DNA from: Metellina segmentata
Taxonomy: Eukaryota; Arthropoda; Arachnida; Araneae; Tetragnathidae
Reading direction: 5' to 3'
DNA length: 64,000 nt
NCBI GenBank assembly: GCA_947359465.1
Contig: OX375880.1
Span: 24,752,714 to 24,816,713 of the forward strand
Below, in pieces: positions 1 through 11,099 of the stretch. The position numbers and the translations under genes are program-made. The stretch's first letter is position 1. Each line of letters starts with the position of its first letter. The notes beneath the pieces were generated by a model that had not been told where the DNA came from, ran no database searches, and worked only from the letters and a program-made list of their open reading frames with translations.

Positions 1-148
1 TCTCAGGCGATGTAATTTCTAAGGGAATGAAAAGGTATTTGACTGAGATGTGGGGAGAGTGTTTTGTGTGAAGTATTCCCATAGAAATTAACGTGCTGTC
101 GAGCGAGGTGGGAGAGACCGTTGTAATTTCAAAGCTCCCAATCCAAGT
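1..148. repeat. Reference monomer of the satellite (148 bp)
   Basis: First complete unit, used here for numbering. In order it holds: TCTCAGGCGA (1-10); the left arm of an inverted repeat (13-28); a C-poor G/T/A-rich segment (29-74); the right arm (75-90); ACGTGCTGCCGAGCGAGG (91-108), which carries three of the five CpGs; a G-run block (107-116); TGTAATTTCAAAG (122-134), which resembles the left arm; and CTCCCAATCCAAGT (135-148). The commonest variable sites are position 34 (G or T), 81-84 (ATAG, ACAG, ATAT, ATCG or ATTG), 100-109 (C/T at 100, and AGGTG, AGATG, AGGTT or AAATG near the end), 115-118 and 139-140 (CCAAT or CCTAT). These variants are the markers used to recognise larger repeat blocks. 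Confidence 0.95.
13..90. repeat. Internal 16-bp inverted repeat of the monomer (first instance)
   Basis: The left arm at 13-28 reads TAATTTCTAAGGGAAT. The right arm at 75-90 reads ATTCCCATAGAAATTA, whose reverse complement is TAATTTCTATGGGAAT. The arms therefore pair at 15 of 16 positions, with one A-A mismatch, and a 46-bp loop (29-74) lies between them. The loop has 17 G and one C in the consensus. The arrangement recurs in essentially every unit, but arm variants reduce pairing in some: ACAG, ATAT, ATCG or ATTG in the right arm and CTGAGG in the left. I saw no compensating changes. For example, units with CTGAGG on the left usually carry ATAT on the right, which pairs worse. Dyad symmetry is seen directly; hairpin or cruciform formation, or protein binding, is inference. 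Confidence 0.85.
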
Positions 149-3100
149 TCTCAGGCGATGTAATTTCTAAGGGAATGAAAAGGTATTTGACTGAGATGTG
201 GGGAGAGTGTTTTGTGTGAAGTATTCCCATAGAAATTAACGTGCTGCTGAGCGAGGTGGGAGGGACCGTTGTAATTTCAAAGCTCCCTATCCAAGTTCTC
301 AGGCGATATAATTTCTAAGGGAATGAAAATGTATATGACTGAGATGTGGGGAGAGTGTTTTGTGTGAAGTATTCCGATAGAAATTAACGTGCTGCCGAGC
401 GAGGTGGGAGGGACCGTTGTAATTTCAAAGCTCCCAATCCAAGTTCTCAAGAGATGTAATTTCTAAGGGAATGAAAATGTATTTGACTGAGATGTGGGGA
501 GAGTGTTTTGTGTGAAGTATTCCCATAGAAATTAATGTGCTGTCGAGCGAGGTGGGAGAAACTGTTGTAATTTCAAAGCTCCCAATCCAAGTTCTCATGC
601 GATGTAATTTCTAAGGGAATGAAAATGTATTTGACTGAGATGTGGGGAGAGTGTTTTGTGTGAAGTATTCCCATAGAAATTAACGTGCTGCCGAGCGAGG
701 TGGGAGGGAGCGTTGTAATTTCGAAGCTCCCTATCCAAGTTCTCAGGCGATGTAATTTCTAAGGGAATGAAAAGTTATTTGACTGAGATGTGGGGAGAGT
801 GTTTTCTGTGAAGTATTCCCATAGAAATTAACGTGCTGCCGAGCGAGATGGGAGGGACCGTTGTAATTTCAAAGCTCCCAATCCAAGTTCTCAGGCGATG
901 TAATTTCTAAGGGAATGAAAATGTATTTGACTGAGATGTGGGGAGAGTATTTTGTGTGAAGTATTCCCATAGAAATTAACGTGCTGCCGAACGAGGTGGG
1001 AAGGACCGCTGTAATTTCAAAGCTCCCAATCCAAGTTCTCAGGCGATGTAATTTCTAAGGGAATGAAAAGGTATTTGACTGAGATGTGGGGAGAGTGTTT
1101 TGTGTGAAGTATTCCCATTGAAATTAACGAGCTGCCGAGCGAGGTGGGAGGGACCGTTGTAATTTCAAAGCTCCCAATCCAAGTTCTCAGGCGATGTAAT
1201 TTCTAAGGGAATGAAAATGTATTTGACTGAGATGTGGGGAGAGTGTTTTGTGTGAAGTATTCCCATAGAAATTAACGTGCTGCCGAGCGAGGTGGGAGGG
1301 ACCGTTGTAATTTCAAAGCTCCCAATCCAAGTTCTCAGGCGATGTAATTTCTAAGGGAATGAAAATGTATTTGACTGAGATGTGTGGAGAGTGTTTTGTG
1401 TGAAGTATTCCCATAGAAATTAACGTGCTGCCGAGCGAGGTGGGAGGGAGCGTTGTAATTTCAAAGCTCCCTATCCAAGTTCTCAGGCGATGTAATTTCC
1501 AAGGGAATGAAAATGTATTTGACTGAGATGTGGGGAGAGTGTTTTGTGTGAAGTATTCCCATAGAAATTAACGTGCTGCCGAGCGAGGTGGGAGGGACCG
1601 TTGTAATTTCAAAGCTCCCAATCCAAGTTCTCAGTCGATGTAATTTCTAAGGTAATGAAAAGGTATTTGACTGAGATGTGGGGAGAGTGTTTTGTGTGAA
1701 GTATTCCCATAGAAATTAACGTGCTGCCGAGCGAGATGGGAGGGACCGTTGTAATTTCAAAGCTCCCAATCCAAGTTCTCAGGCGATGTAATTTCTAAGG
1801 GAATGAAAAGGTATTTGACTGAGATGTGGGGAGAGTGTTTTGTGTGAAGTATTCCCATTGAAATTAACGTGCTGCCGAGCGAGGTGGGAGGGACCGTTGT
1901 AATTTCAAAGCTCCCAATCCAAGTTCTCAGGCGATGTAATTTCTAAGGGAATGAAAAGGTATTTGACTGAGATGTGGGGAGAGTGTTTTGTGTGAAGTAT
2001 TCCCATAGAAATTAACGTGCTGCCGAGTGAGGTGGGAGGGACCGTTGTAATTTCAAAGCTCCCAATCCAAGTTCTCAGGCGATGTAATTTCTAAGGGAAT
2101 GAAAATGTATTTGACTGAGATGTGGGGAGAGTGTTTTGTGTGAAGTATTCCCATAGAAATTAACGTGCTGCCGAACGAGGTGGGAGGGACCGCTGTAATT
2201 TCAAAGCTCCCAATCCAAGTTCTCAGGCGATGTAATTTCTAAGGGAATGCAAAAGGTATTTGACTGAGATGTGGGGAGAGTGTTTTGTATGAAGTATTCC
2301 CATAGAAATTAACGTGCTGCCGAGCGAGGTTGGAGGGACCGTTGTAATTTCAAAGCTCCCTATCCAAGTTCTCAGGCGATGTAATTTCTAAGGGAATGAA
2401 AATGTATTTGACTGAGATGTGGGGTGAGTGTTTTGTGTGAAGTATTCCCACAGAAATTAACGTGCTGCCGAGCGAGGAGGGAGGGACCGTTGTAATTTCA
2501 AAGCTCCCAATCCAAGTTCTCAGGCGATGTAATTTCTAAGGGAATGAAAAGGTATTTGACTGAGATGTGGGGAGAGTGTTTTGTGTGAAGTATTCCCACA
2601 GAAATTAACGTGCTGCCGAGCGAGGTGGGATTGACGTTGTAATTTCAATGATCCCTATCCAAGTTCTCAGGCGATGTAATTTCTAAGGGAATGAAAATGT
2701 ATTTGACTGAGATGTGGGGAGAGTGTTTTGCGTGAAGTATTCCCATAGAAATTAACGTGCTGCCGAGCGAGGTGGGAAGGAACGTTGTAATTTCAAAGCT
2801 CCCTATCCAAGTTCTCAGGCGATGTAATTTCTAAGGGAATGAAAATGTATTTGACTGAGATGTGGGGAGAGTGTTTTGTGTGAAGTATTCCCATAGAAAT
2901 TAACGTGCTGCCGAGCGAGGTGGGAGGGACCGTTGTAATTTCAAAGCTCCCTATCCAAGTTCTCAGGCGATGTAATTTCTAAGGGAATGAAAAGGTATTT
3001 GACTGAGATGTGGGGAGAGTGTTTTGTGTGAAGTATTCCCATATAAATTAACGTGCTGCCGAGCGAAATGGGATTGACGTTGTAATTTCAAAGCTCCCAA

Positions 3101-3551
3101 TCCAAGTTCTCAGGCGATGTAATTTCTAAGGGAATGAAAATGTATTTGACTGAGATGTGGGGAGAGTGTTTTGCGTGAAGTATTCCCATAGAAATTAACG
3201 TGCTGCCGTGCGAGGTGGGAGGGAGCGTTGTAATTTCAAAGCAACCTATCCAAGTTCTCAGGCGATGTAATTTCTAAGGGAATGAAAAGGTATTTGACTG
3301 AGATGTGGGGAGAGTGTTTTGTATGAAGTATTCCCATAGAAATTAACGTTCTGACGAGCGAGGTTGGAGGGACCGTTGTAATTTCAAAGCTCCCTATCCA
3401 AGTTCTCAGGCGATGTATTTTCTAAGGGAATGAAAAGGTATTTGACTGAGATATGGGGAGAGTGTTTTGTGTGAAGTATTCCCATAGAAATTAACGTGCT
3501 GCCGAGCGAGATGGGAGGGACCGTTGTAATTTCAAAGCTCCCAATCCAAGT

Positions 3552-3698
3552 TCTCAGGCGATGATTTTCTAAGGGAATGAAAATGTATTTGACTGAGATT
3601 TGGGGAGAGTGTTTTGTGTGAAGTATTCCCATCGAAATTAACGTGCTGCCGAGCGAGGTGGGAGGGAGCGTTGTAATTTCAAAGCTCCCTATCCAATT
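3552..3698. repeat. 147-bp monomer variant with a 1-bp deletion (marker unit)
   Basis: This unit reads GCGATGATTTTCT where neighbours read GCGATGTAATTTCT, which leaves it one base short. The same unit recurs at 9,924, 19,248, 29,904, 43,376, 50,925 and 56,548 (positions of ATGATTTT). Each copy sits in the same neighbour order, with an ATTTGGGG segment just after and a CCCATCG right arm. It is therefore a reliable tag for one position in the higher-order repeat. Because 147 is divisible by three, it keeps one reverse-strand reading frame in phase for two units and gives an apparent 82-codon frame that I regard as non-coding. Confidence 0.85.
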
Positions 3699-5039
3699 TC
3701 TCAGGCGATGTAATTTCTAAGGGAATGAAAATGTATTTGACTGAGATGTGGGGAGATTGTTTTGTGTGAAGTATTCCCATATAAATTAACGTGCTGCCGA
3801 ACGAGGTGGGAGGGACCGCTGTAATTTCAAAGATCCCAATCCAAGTTCTCAGGCGATGTAATTTCTAAGGGAATGCAAAAGGTATTTGACTGATATGTGG
3901 GGAGAGTGTTTTGTGTGAAGTATTCCCATAGAAATTAACGTGCTGCCGAGCGAGGTTGGAGGGACCGTTGTAATTTCAAAGCTCCGTATCCAAGTTCTCA
4001 GGCGATGTAATTTCTAAGGGAATGAAAAGGTATTTGACTGAGATGTGGGGAGAGTGTTTTGTGTGAAGTATTCCCATATAAATTAACGTGCTGCCGAGCG
4101 AAATGGGATTGACGTTGTAATTTCAAAGCTCCCAATCCAAGTTCTCAGGCGATGTAATTTCTAAGGGAATGAAAATGTATTTGACTGAGATGTGGGGAGA
4201 GTGTTTTGCGTGAAGTATTCCCATAGAAATTAACGTGCTGCCGTGCGAGGTGGGAGGGAGCGTTGTAATTTCAAAGCTCCCAATCCAAGTTCTCAGGCGA
4301 TGTAATTTCTAAGGGAATGCAAAAGGTATTTGACTGAGATGTGGGGAGAGTGTTTTGTATGAAGTATTCCCATAGAAATTAACGTGCTGCCGAGCGAGGT
4401 TGGAGGGACCTTTGTAATTTCAAAGCTCCCTATCCAAGTTCTCAGGCGATGTATTTTCTAAGGGAATGAAAAGGTATTTGATTGAGATGTGGGGAGAGTG
4501 TTTTTTTGTGAAGTATTCCCATAGAAATTAACGTGCTGCCGAGCGAGGTGGGATTGACGTTGTAATTTCAAAGATCCCAATCCAAGTTCTCAGGCGATGT
4601 AATTTCTAAGGGAATAAAAATGTATTTGACTGAGATGTGGGGAGAGTGTTTTGCGTGAAGTATTCCCATAGAAATTAAAGTGCTGCCGAGCGAGGTGGGA
4701 GGGAGCGCTGTAATTTCAAAGCTCCCTATCCAAGTTCCCAGGCGATGTAATTTCTAAGGGAATGAAAAGGTATTTGACTGAGATGTGGGGAGAGTGTTTT
4801 GTATGAAGTATTCCCATAGAAATTAACGTGCTGCCGAGCGAGGTTGGAGGGACCGTTGTAATTTCAAAGCTCCCTATCCAAGTTCTCAGGCGATGTAATT
4901 TCTAAGGGAATGAAAATGTATTTGACTGAGATGTGGGGAGAGTGTTTTGTGTGAAGTATTCCCATAGAAATTAACGTGCTGCCGAGCGAGATGGGAGGGA
5001 CCGTTGTAATTTCAAAGCTCCCAATCCAAGTTCTCAGGC

Positions 5040-6070
5040 GATGTAATTTCTAAGGGAATGAAAATGTATTTGACTGAGATGTGGGGAGAGTGTTTTGTGT
5101 GAAGTATTCCCACAGAAATTAACGTGCTGCCGAGCGAGGTGGGATTGACGTTGTAATTTCAATGATCCCAATCCAAGTTCTCAGGCGATGTAATTTCTAA
5201 GGGAATAAAAATGTATTTGACTGAGATGTGGGGAGAGTGTTTTGCGTGAAGTATTCCCATAGAAATTAACGTGCTGCCGAGCGAGGTGGGAGGAAACGTT
5301 GTAATTTCAAAGCTCCCTATCCAAGTTCTCAGGCGATGTAATTTCTAAGGGAATGAAAATGTATTTGACTGAGATGTGGGGAGAGTGTTTTGTGTGAAGT
5401 ATTCCCATAGAAATTAACGTGCTGCCGAGCGAGGTGGGAGGGACCGTTGTAATTTCAAAGCTCCCAATCCAAGTTCTCAGGCGATGTAATTTCTAAGGGA
5501 ATGAAAAGGTATTTGACTGAGATGTGGGGCGAGTGTTTTGTGTGAAGTATTCCCATAGAAATTAACGTGCTGCCGAGCGAGATGGGAGGGACCGTTGTAA
5601 TTTCAAAGCTCCCAATCCAAGTTCTCAGGCGATGTAATTTCTAAGGGAATGAAAATGTATTTGACTGAGATTTGGGGAGAGTGTTTTGTGGGAAGTATTC
5701 CCATAGAAATTAACGTGCTGCCGAGCGAGGTGGGAGGGAGCGTTGTAATTTCAAAGCTCCCAATCCAAGTTCTCAGGCGATGTAATTTCTAAGGGAATGA
5801 AAATGTATTTGACTGAGATGTGGGGAGAGTGTTTTGTGTGAAGTATTCCCACAGAAATTAACGTGCTGCCGAGCGAGGTGGGATTGACGTTGTAATTTCA
5901 ATGATCCCAATCCAAGTTCTCAGGCGATGTAATTTCTAAGGGAATAAAAATGTATTTGACTGAGATGTGGGGAGAGTGTTTTGCGTAAAGTATTCCCATA
6001 GAAATTAACGTGCTGCCGAGCGAGGTGGGAGGAAACGTTGTAATTTCAAAGCTCCCTATCCAAGTTCTCA
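5040..6070. repeat. Local five-unit (740-bp) duplication
   Basis: A pair of marker units is present twice at a distance of 740 bp. The first unit has a CCCACAG right arm, GGGATTGACG and CAATGATCCC; the next has GAATAAAAATG and GAGGAAACG. CAATGATCCC occurs at 5,160 and again at 5,900. The equivalent place in the second higher-order copy (11,374) has only one such pair. The extra five units are therefore specific to this copy, consistent with a local unequal exchange. Confidence 0.7.
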
Positions 6071-9000
6071 GGCGATGTAATTTCTAAGGGAATGAAAAGG
6101 TATTTGACTGAGATGTGGGGAGAGTGTTTTGTGTGAAGTATTCCCATAGAAATTAACGTGCTGTCGAGCGAGGTGGGAGAGACCGTTGTAATTTTAAAGC
6201 TCCCAATCCAAGTTCTCATGCGATGTAATTTCTAAGGGAATGAAAATGTATTTGACTGAGATGTGGGGAGAGTGTTTTGTGTGCAGTATTCCCACAGAAA
6301 TTAACGTGCTGCCGAGCGAGGTGGGAGGGACCGTTGTAATTTCAAAGCTCCCAATCCAAGTTCTCAGGCGATGTAATTTCTAAGGGAATGAAAAGGTATT
6401 TGACTGAGATGTGGGGAGAGTGTTTTGTGTGAAGTATTCCCATAGAAATTAACGTGCTGCCGAGCGAGGTGGGAGGGACCGTTGTAATTTCAAAGCTCCC
6501 AATCCAAGTTCTCAGGAGATGTAATTGCTAAGGGAATGAAAATGTATTTGACTGAGATGTGGGGAGAGTGTTTTGTGTGACGTATTCCCATAGAAATTAA
6601 CGTGCTGTCGAGCGAGGTGGGAGAGACCGTTGTAATTTTAAAGCTCCCAATCCAAGTTCTCATGCGATGCAATTTCTAAGGGAATTAAAAATGTATTTGA
6701 CTGAGATGTGGGGAGAGTGTTTTGTGTGAAGTATTTCCATAGAAATTAACGTGCTGCTGAGCGAGGTGGGAGGGAGCGTTGTAATTTCAAAGCTCCCTAT
6801 CCAAGTTCTCAGGCGATGTAATTTCTAAGGGAATGAAAATGTATTTGACTGAGATGTGGGGAGAGTGTTTTGTGTGAAGTATTCCCACAGAAATTAACGT
6901 GCTGCCGAGCGAGGTGGGAGGGACCGTTGTAATTTCAAAGCTCCCAATCCAAGTTCTCAGGCGATGTAATTTCTAAGGGAATGAAAAGGTATTTGACTGA
7001 GATGTGGGGAGAGTGTTTTGTGTGAAGTATTCCCATAGAAATTAACGTGCTGCCGAGCGAGATGGGAGGGACCGTTGTAATTTCAAAGCTCCCAATCCAA
7101 ATTCTCAGGCGATGTAATTTCTAAGGGAATGAAAATGTATTTGACTGAGATGTGGGGAGAGTGTTTTGTGTGAAGTATTCCCACAGAAATTAACGTGCTG
7201 CCGAGCGAGGTGGGAGGGACCGTTGTAATTTCAAAGCTCCCAATCCAAGTTCTCAGGCGATGTAATTTCTAAGGGAATGAAAAGGTATTTGACTGAGATG
7301 TGGGGAGAGTGTTTTGTGTGAAGTATTCCCATAGAAATTAACGTGCTGCCGAGCGAGATGGGAGGGACCGTTGTAATTTCAAAGCTCCCAATCCAAGTTC
7401 TCAGGCGATGTAATTTCTAAGGGAATGAAAATGTATTTGACTGAGATGTGGGGAGAGTGTTTTGTGTGAAGTATTCCCATAGAAATTAACGTGCTGTCGA
7501 GCGAGGTGGGAGAGACCGTTGTAATTTTAAAGCTCCCAATCCAAGTTCTCATGCGATGTAATTTCTAAGGGAATGAAAATGTATTTGACTGAGATGTGGG
7601 GAGAGTGTTTTGTGTGAAGTATTGCCATCGAAATTAACGTGCTGCCGAGCGAGGTGGGAGGGAGCGTTGTAATTTCAAAGCTCCCTATCCAATTTCTCAG
7701 GCGATGTAATTTCTAAGGGAATGAAAATGTATTTGACTGAGATGTGGGGAGATTGTTTTGTGTGAAGTATTCCCATATAAATTAACGTGCTGCCGAACGA
7801 GGTGGGAGGGGCCGCTGTAATTTCAAAGCTCCCAATCCAAGTTCTCAGGCGATGTAATTTCTAAGGGAATGCAAAAGGTATTTGACTGAGATGTGGGGAG
7901 AGTGTTTTGTGTGAAGTATTCCCATAGAAATTAACGTGCTGCCGAGCGAGGTTGGAGGGACCGTTGTAATTTCAAAGCTCCCTATCCAAGTTCTCAGGCG
8001 ATGTAATTTCTGAGGGAATGAAAAGGTATTTGACTGAGACGTGGGGAGAGTGTTTTGTGTGAAGTATTCCCATATAAATTAACGTGCTGCCGAACGAAGT
8101 GGGATGGACCGCTGTAATTTCAAAGCTCCCAATCCAAGTTCTCCGGCGATGTAATTTCTAAGGGAATGCAAAAGGTATTTGACTGAGATGTGGGGAGAGT
8201 GTTTTGTATGAAGTATTCCCATAGAAATTAACGTGCTGCCGAGCGAGGTTGGAGGGACCGTTGTAATTTCAAAGCTCTCTATCCAAGTTCTCAGGCGATG
8301 TAATTTCTAAGGGAATGAAAATGTATTTGACTGAGATGTGGGGAGAGTGTTTTGTGTGAAGTATTCCCACAGAAATTAACGTGCTGCCGAGCGAGGTGGG
8401 ATTGACGTTGTAATTTCAATGATCCCAATCCAAGTTCTCAGGCGATGTAATTTCTAAGGGAATAAAAATGTATTTGACTGAGATGTGGGGAGAGTGTTTT
8501 GCGTGAAGTATTCCCATAGAAATTAACGTGCTGCCGAGCGAGGTGGGAGGGAACGTTGTAATTTCAAAGCTCCCTATCCAAGTTCTCAGGCGATGTAATT
8601 TCTAAGGGAATGAAAATGTATTTGACTGAGATGTGGGGAGAGTGTTTTGTGTGAAGTATTCCCATAGAAATTAACGTGCTGCCGAGCGAGGTGGGAGGGA
8701 CCGTTGTAATTTCAAAGCTCCCAATCCAAGTTCTCAGGCGATGTAATTTCTAAGGGAATGAAAAGGTATTTGACTGAGATGTGGGGAGAGTGTTTTGTGT
8801 GAAGTATTCCCATAGAAATTAACGTGCTGTCGAGCGAGGTGGGAGAGACAGTTGTAATTTGAAAGCCCCCAATCCAAGTTCTCATGCGATGTAATTTCTA
8901 AGGGAATGAAAATGTATTTGACTGAGATGTGGGGTGAGTGTTTTGTGTGAAGTATTCCCACAGAAATTAACGTGCTGCCGAGCGAGGTGGGAGGGAGCGT

Positions 9001-11099
9001 TGTAATTTCAAAGCTCCCTATCCAAGTTCTCAGGCGATGTAATTTCTAAGGGAATGAAAATGTATTTGACTGAGATGTGGGGAGAGTGTTTTGTGTGAAG
9101 TATTCCCACAGAAATTAACGTGCTGCCGAGCGAGGTGGGAGGGACCGTTGTAATTTCAAAGCTCCCAATCCAAGTTCTCAGGCGATGTAATTTCTAAGGG
9201 AATGAAAATGTATTTGACTGAGATGTGGGGAGAGTGTTTTGTGTGAAGTATTCCCATATAAATTAACGTGCTGCCGAACGAGGTTGGAGGGACCGTTGTA
9301 ATTTCAAAGCTCCCTATCCAAGTTCTCAGGCGATGTAATTTCTAAGGGAATGAAAAGGTATTTGACTGAGATGTGGGGAGAGTGTTTTGTGTGAAGTATT
9401 CCCATATAAATTAACGTGCTGCCGAGCGAAATGGGATTGACGTTGTAATTTCAAAGCTCCCAATCCAAGTTCTCAGGCGATGTAATTTCTAAGGGAATGA
9501 AAATGTATTTGACTGAGATGTGGGGAGAGTGTTTTGCGTGAAGTATTCCCATAGAAATTAACGTGCTGCCGAGCGAGGTTGGAGGGACCGTTGTAATTTC
9601 AAAGCTCCCTATCCAAGTTCTCAGGCGATGTAATTTCTAAGGGAATGAAAAGGTATTTGACTGAGATGTGGGGAGAGTGTTTTGTATGAAGTATTCCCAT
9701 AGAAATTAACATTCTGCCGAGCGAGACTGGAGGGACCGTTGTAATTTCAAAGCTCCCTATCCAAGTTCTCAGGCGATGTAATTTCTAAGGGAATGAAAAG
9801 GTATTTGACTGAGATGTGGGGAGAGTGTTTTGTGTGAAGTATTCCCATAGAAATTAACGTGCTGCCGAGCGAGATGGGAGGGACCGTTGTAATTTTAAAG
9901 CTCCCAATCCAAGTTCTCAGGCGATGATTTTCTAAGGGAATGAAAATGTATTTGACTGAGATTTGGGGAGAGTGTTTTGTGTGAAGTATTCCCATCGAAA
10001 TTAACGTGCTGCCGAGCGAGGTGGGAGGGAGCGTTGTAATTTCAAAGCTCCCTATCCAATTTCTCAGGCGATGTAATTTCTAAGGGAATGAAAATGTATT
10101 TGACTGAGATGTGGGGAGATTGTTTTGTGTGAAGTATTCCCATATAAATTAACGTGCTGCCGAACGAGGTGGGAGGGACCGCTGTAATTTCAAAGCTCCC
10201 AATCCAAGTTCTCAGGCGATGTAATTTCTAAGGGAATGCAAAAGGTATTTGACTGATATGTGGGGAGAGTGTTTTGTGTGAAGTATTCCCATAGAAATTA
10301 ACGTGCTGCCGAGCGAGGTTGGAGGGACCGTTGTAATTTCAAAGCTCCGTATCCAAGTTCTCAGGCGATGTAATTTCTGAGGGAATGAAAAGGTATTTGA
10401 CTGAGATGTGGGGAGAGTGTTTTGTGTGAAGTATTCCCATATAAATTAACGTGCTGCCGAGCGAAATGGGATTGACGTTGTAATTTCAAAGCTCCCAATC
10501 CAAGTTCTCAGGCGATGTAATTTCTAAGGGAATGAAAATGTATTTGACTGAGATGTGGGGAGAGTGTTTTGCGTGAAGTATTCCCATAGAAATTAACGTG
10601 CTGCCGTGCGAGGTGGGAGGGAGCGTTGTAATTTCAAAGCTCCCTATCCAAGTTCTCAGGCGATGTATTTTCTAAGGGAATGAAAAGGTATTTGACTGAG
10701 ATGTGGGGAAAGTGTTTTTTTGTGAAGTATTCCCATAGAAATTAACGTGCTGCCGAGCGAGGTGGGATTGACGTTGTAATTTCAAAGATCCCAATCCAAG
10801 TTCTCAGGCGATGTAATTTCTAAGGGAATAAAAATGTATTTGACTGAGATGTGGGGAGAGTGTTTTGCGTGAAGTATTCCCATAGAAATTAAAGTGCTGC
10901 CGAGCGAGGTGGGAGGGAGCGCTGTAATTTCAAAGCTCCCTATCCAAGTTCCCAGGCGATGTAATTTCTAAGGGAATGAAAAGGTATTTGACTGAGATGT
11001 GGGGAGAGTGTTTTGTATGAAGTATTCCCATAGAAATTAACGTGCTGCCGAGCGAGGTTGGAGGGAACGTTGTAATTTCAAAGCTCCCTATCCAAGTTC

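Larger units (their letters stand above)
1..2930. repeat. Left domain of irregular satellite units
   Basis: About 20 units whose variant order is not matched over more than one or two units by any later block I could find. A distinctive right-arm variant, CCCATTG, occurs at about 1,117 and 1,857, which is 740 bp (five units) apart. The same variant appears later only in the 37.4-39.0 kb domain and its copy at about 63.57 kb. A 149-bp unit with GAATGCAAAAGG lies near 2,246, and a GGGATTGACG unit near 2,627 leads into the first large repeated block. This could be an older or differently amplified part of the same array. Confidence 0.6.
2940..9090. repeat. Higher-order repeat block, copy 1 (about 38 units plus local duplications)
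   Basis: The order of variant units from about 2.94 kb is repeated at about 9.30 kb: CCCATATAAA at 3,038 matches 9,401, and a 1-bp deletion at 3,561 matches 9,924, both 6,363 bp apart. Later in the block the offset is 6,214-6,215: GGGGCGAGTG at 5,526 matches 11,740, and the T-run unit at 4,498 matches 10,713. Further on it is 5,623: GACGTGG at 8,038 matches 13,661. The offset falls in steps of one or more whole units, so the copies are collinear with gains or losses of complete monomers. The last match extends to about 9.09 kb (15.01 kb in the copy). Confidence 0.75.

Noticed and set aside
107..116. G-quadruplex in the GAGGTGGGAGGG block
   Set aside because: Only one GG and two GGG runs lie close together, and the GGGG run is over 50 bp away, so the usual four-run pattern is not met.
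110..139. Second hairpin, GGGAG (110-114) with CTCCC (135-139)
   Set aside because: The stem is only five bases with a 20-bp loop, and many units have GGGATTG or TGGAGG instead, so it is not clearly above chance.
1..148. CENP-B box
   Set aside because: I looked for TTCGNNNNANNCGGG on both strands of the consensus and did not find it. No CGGG or CCCG is present in the consensus unit.
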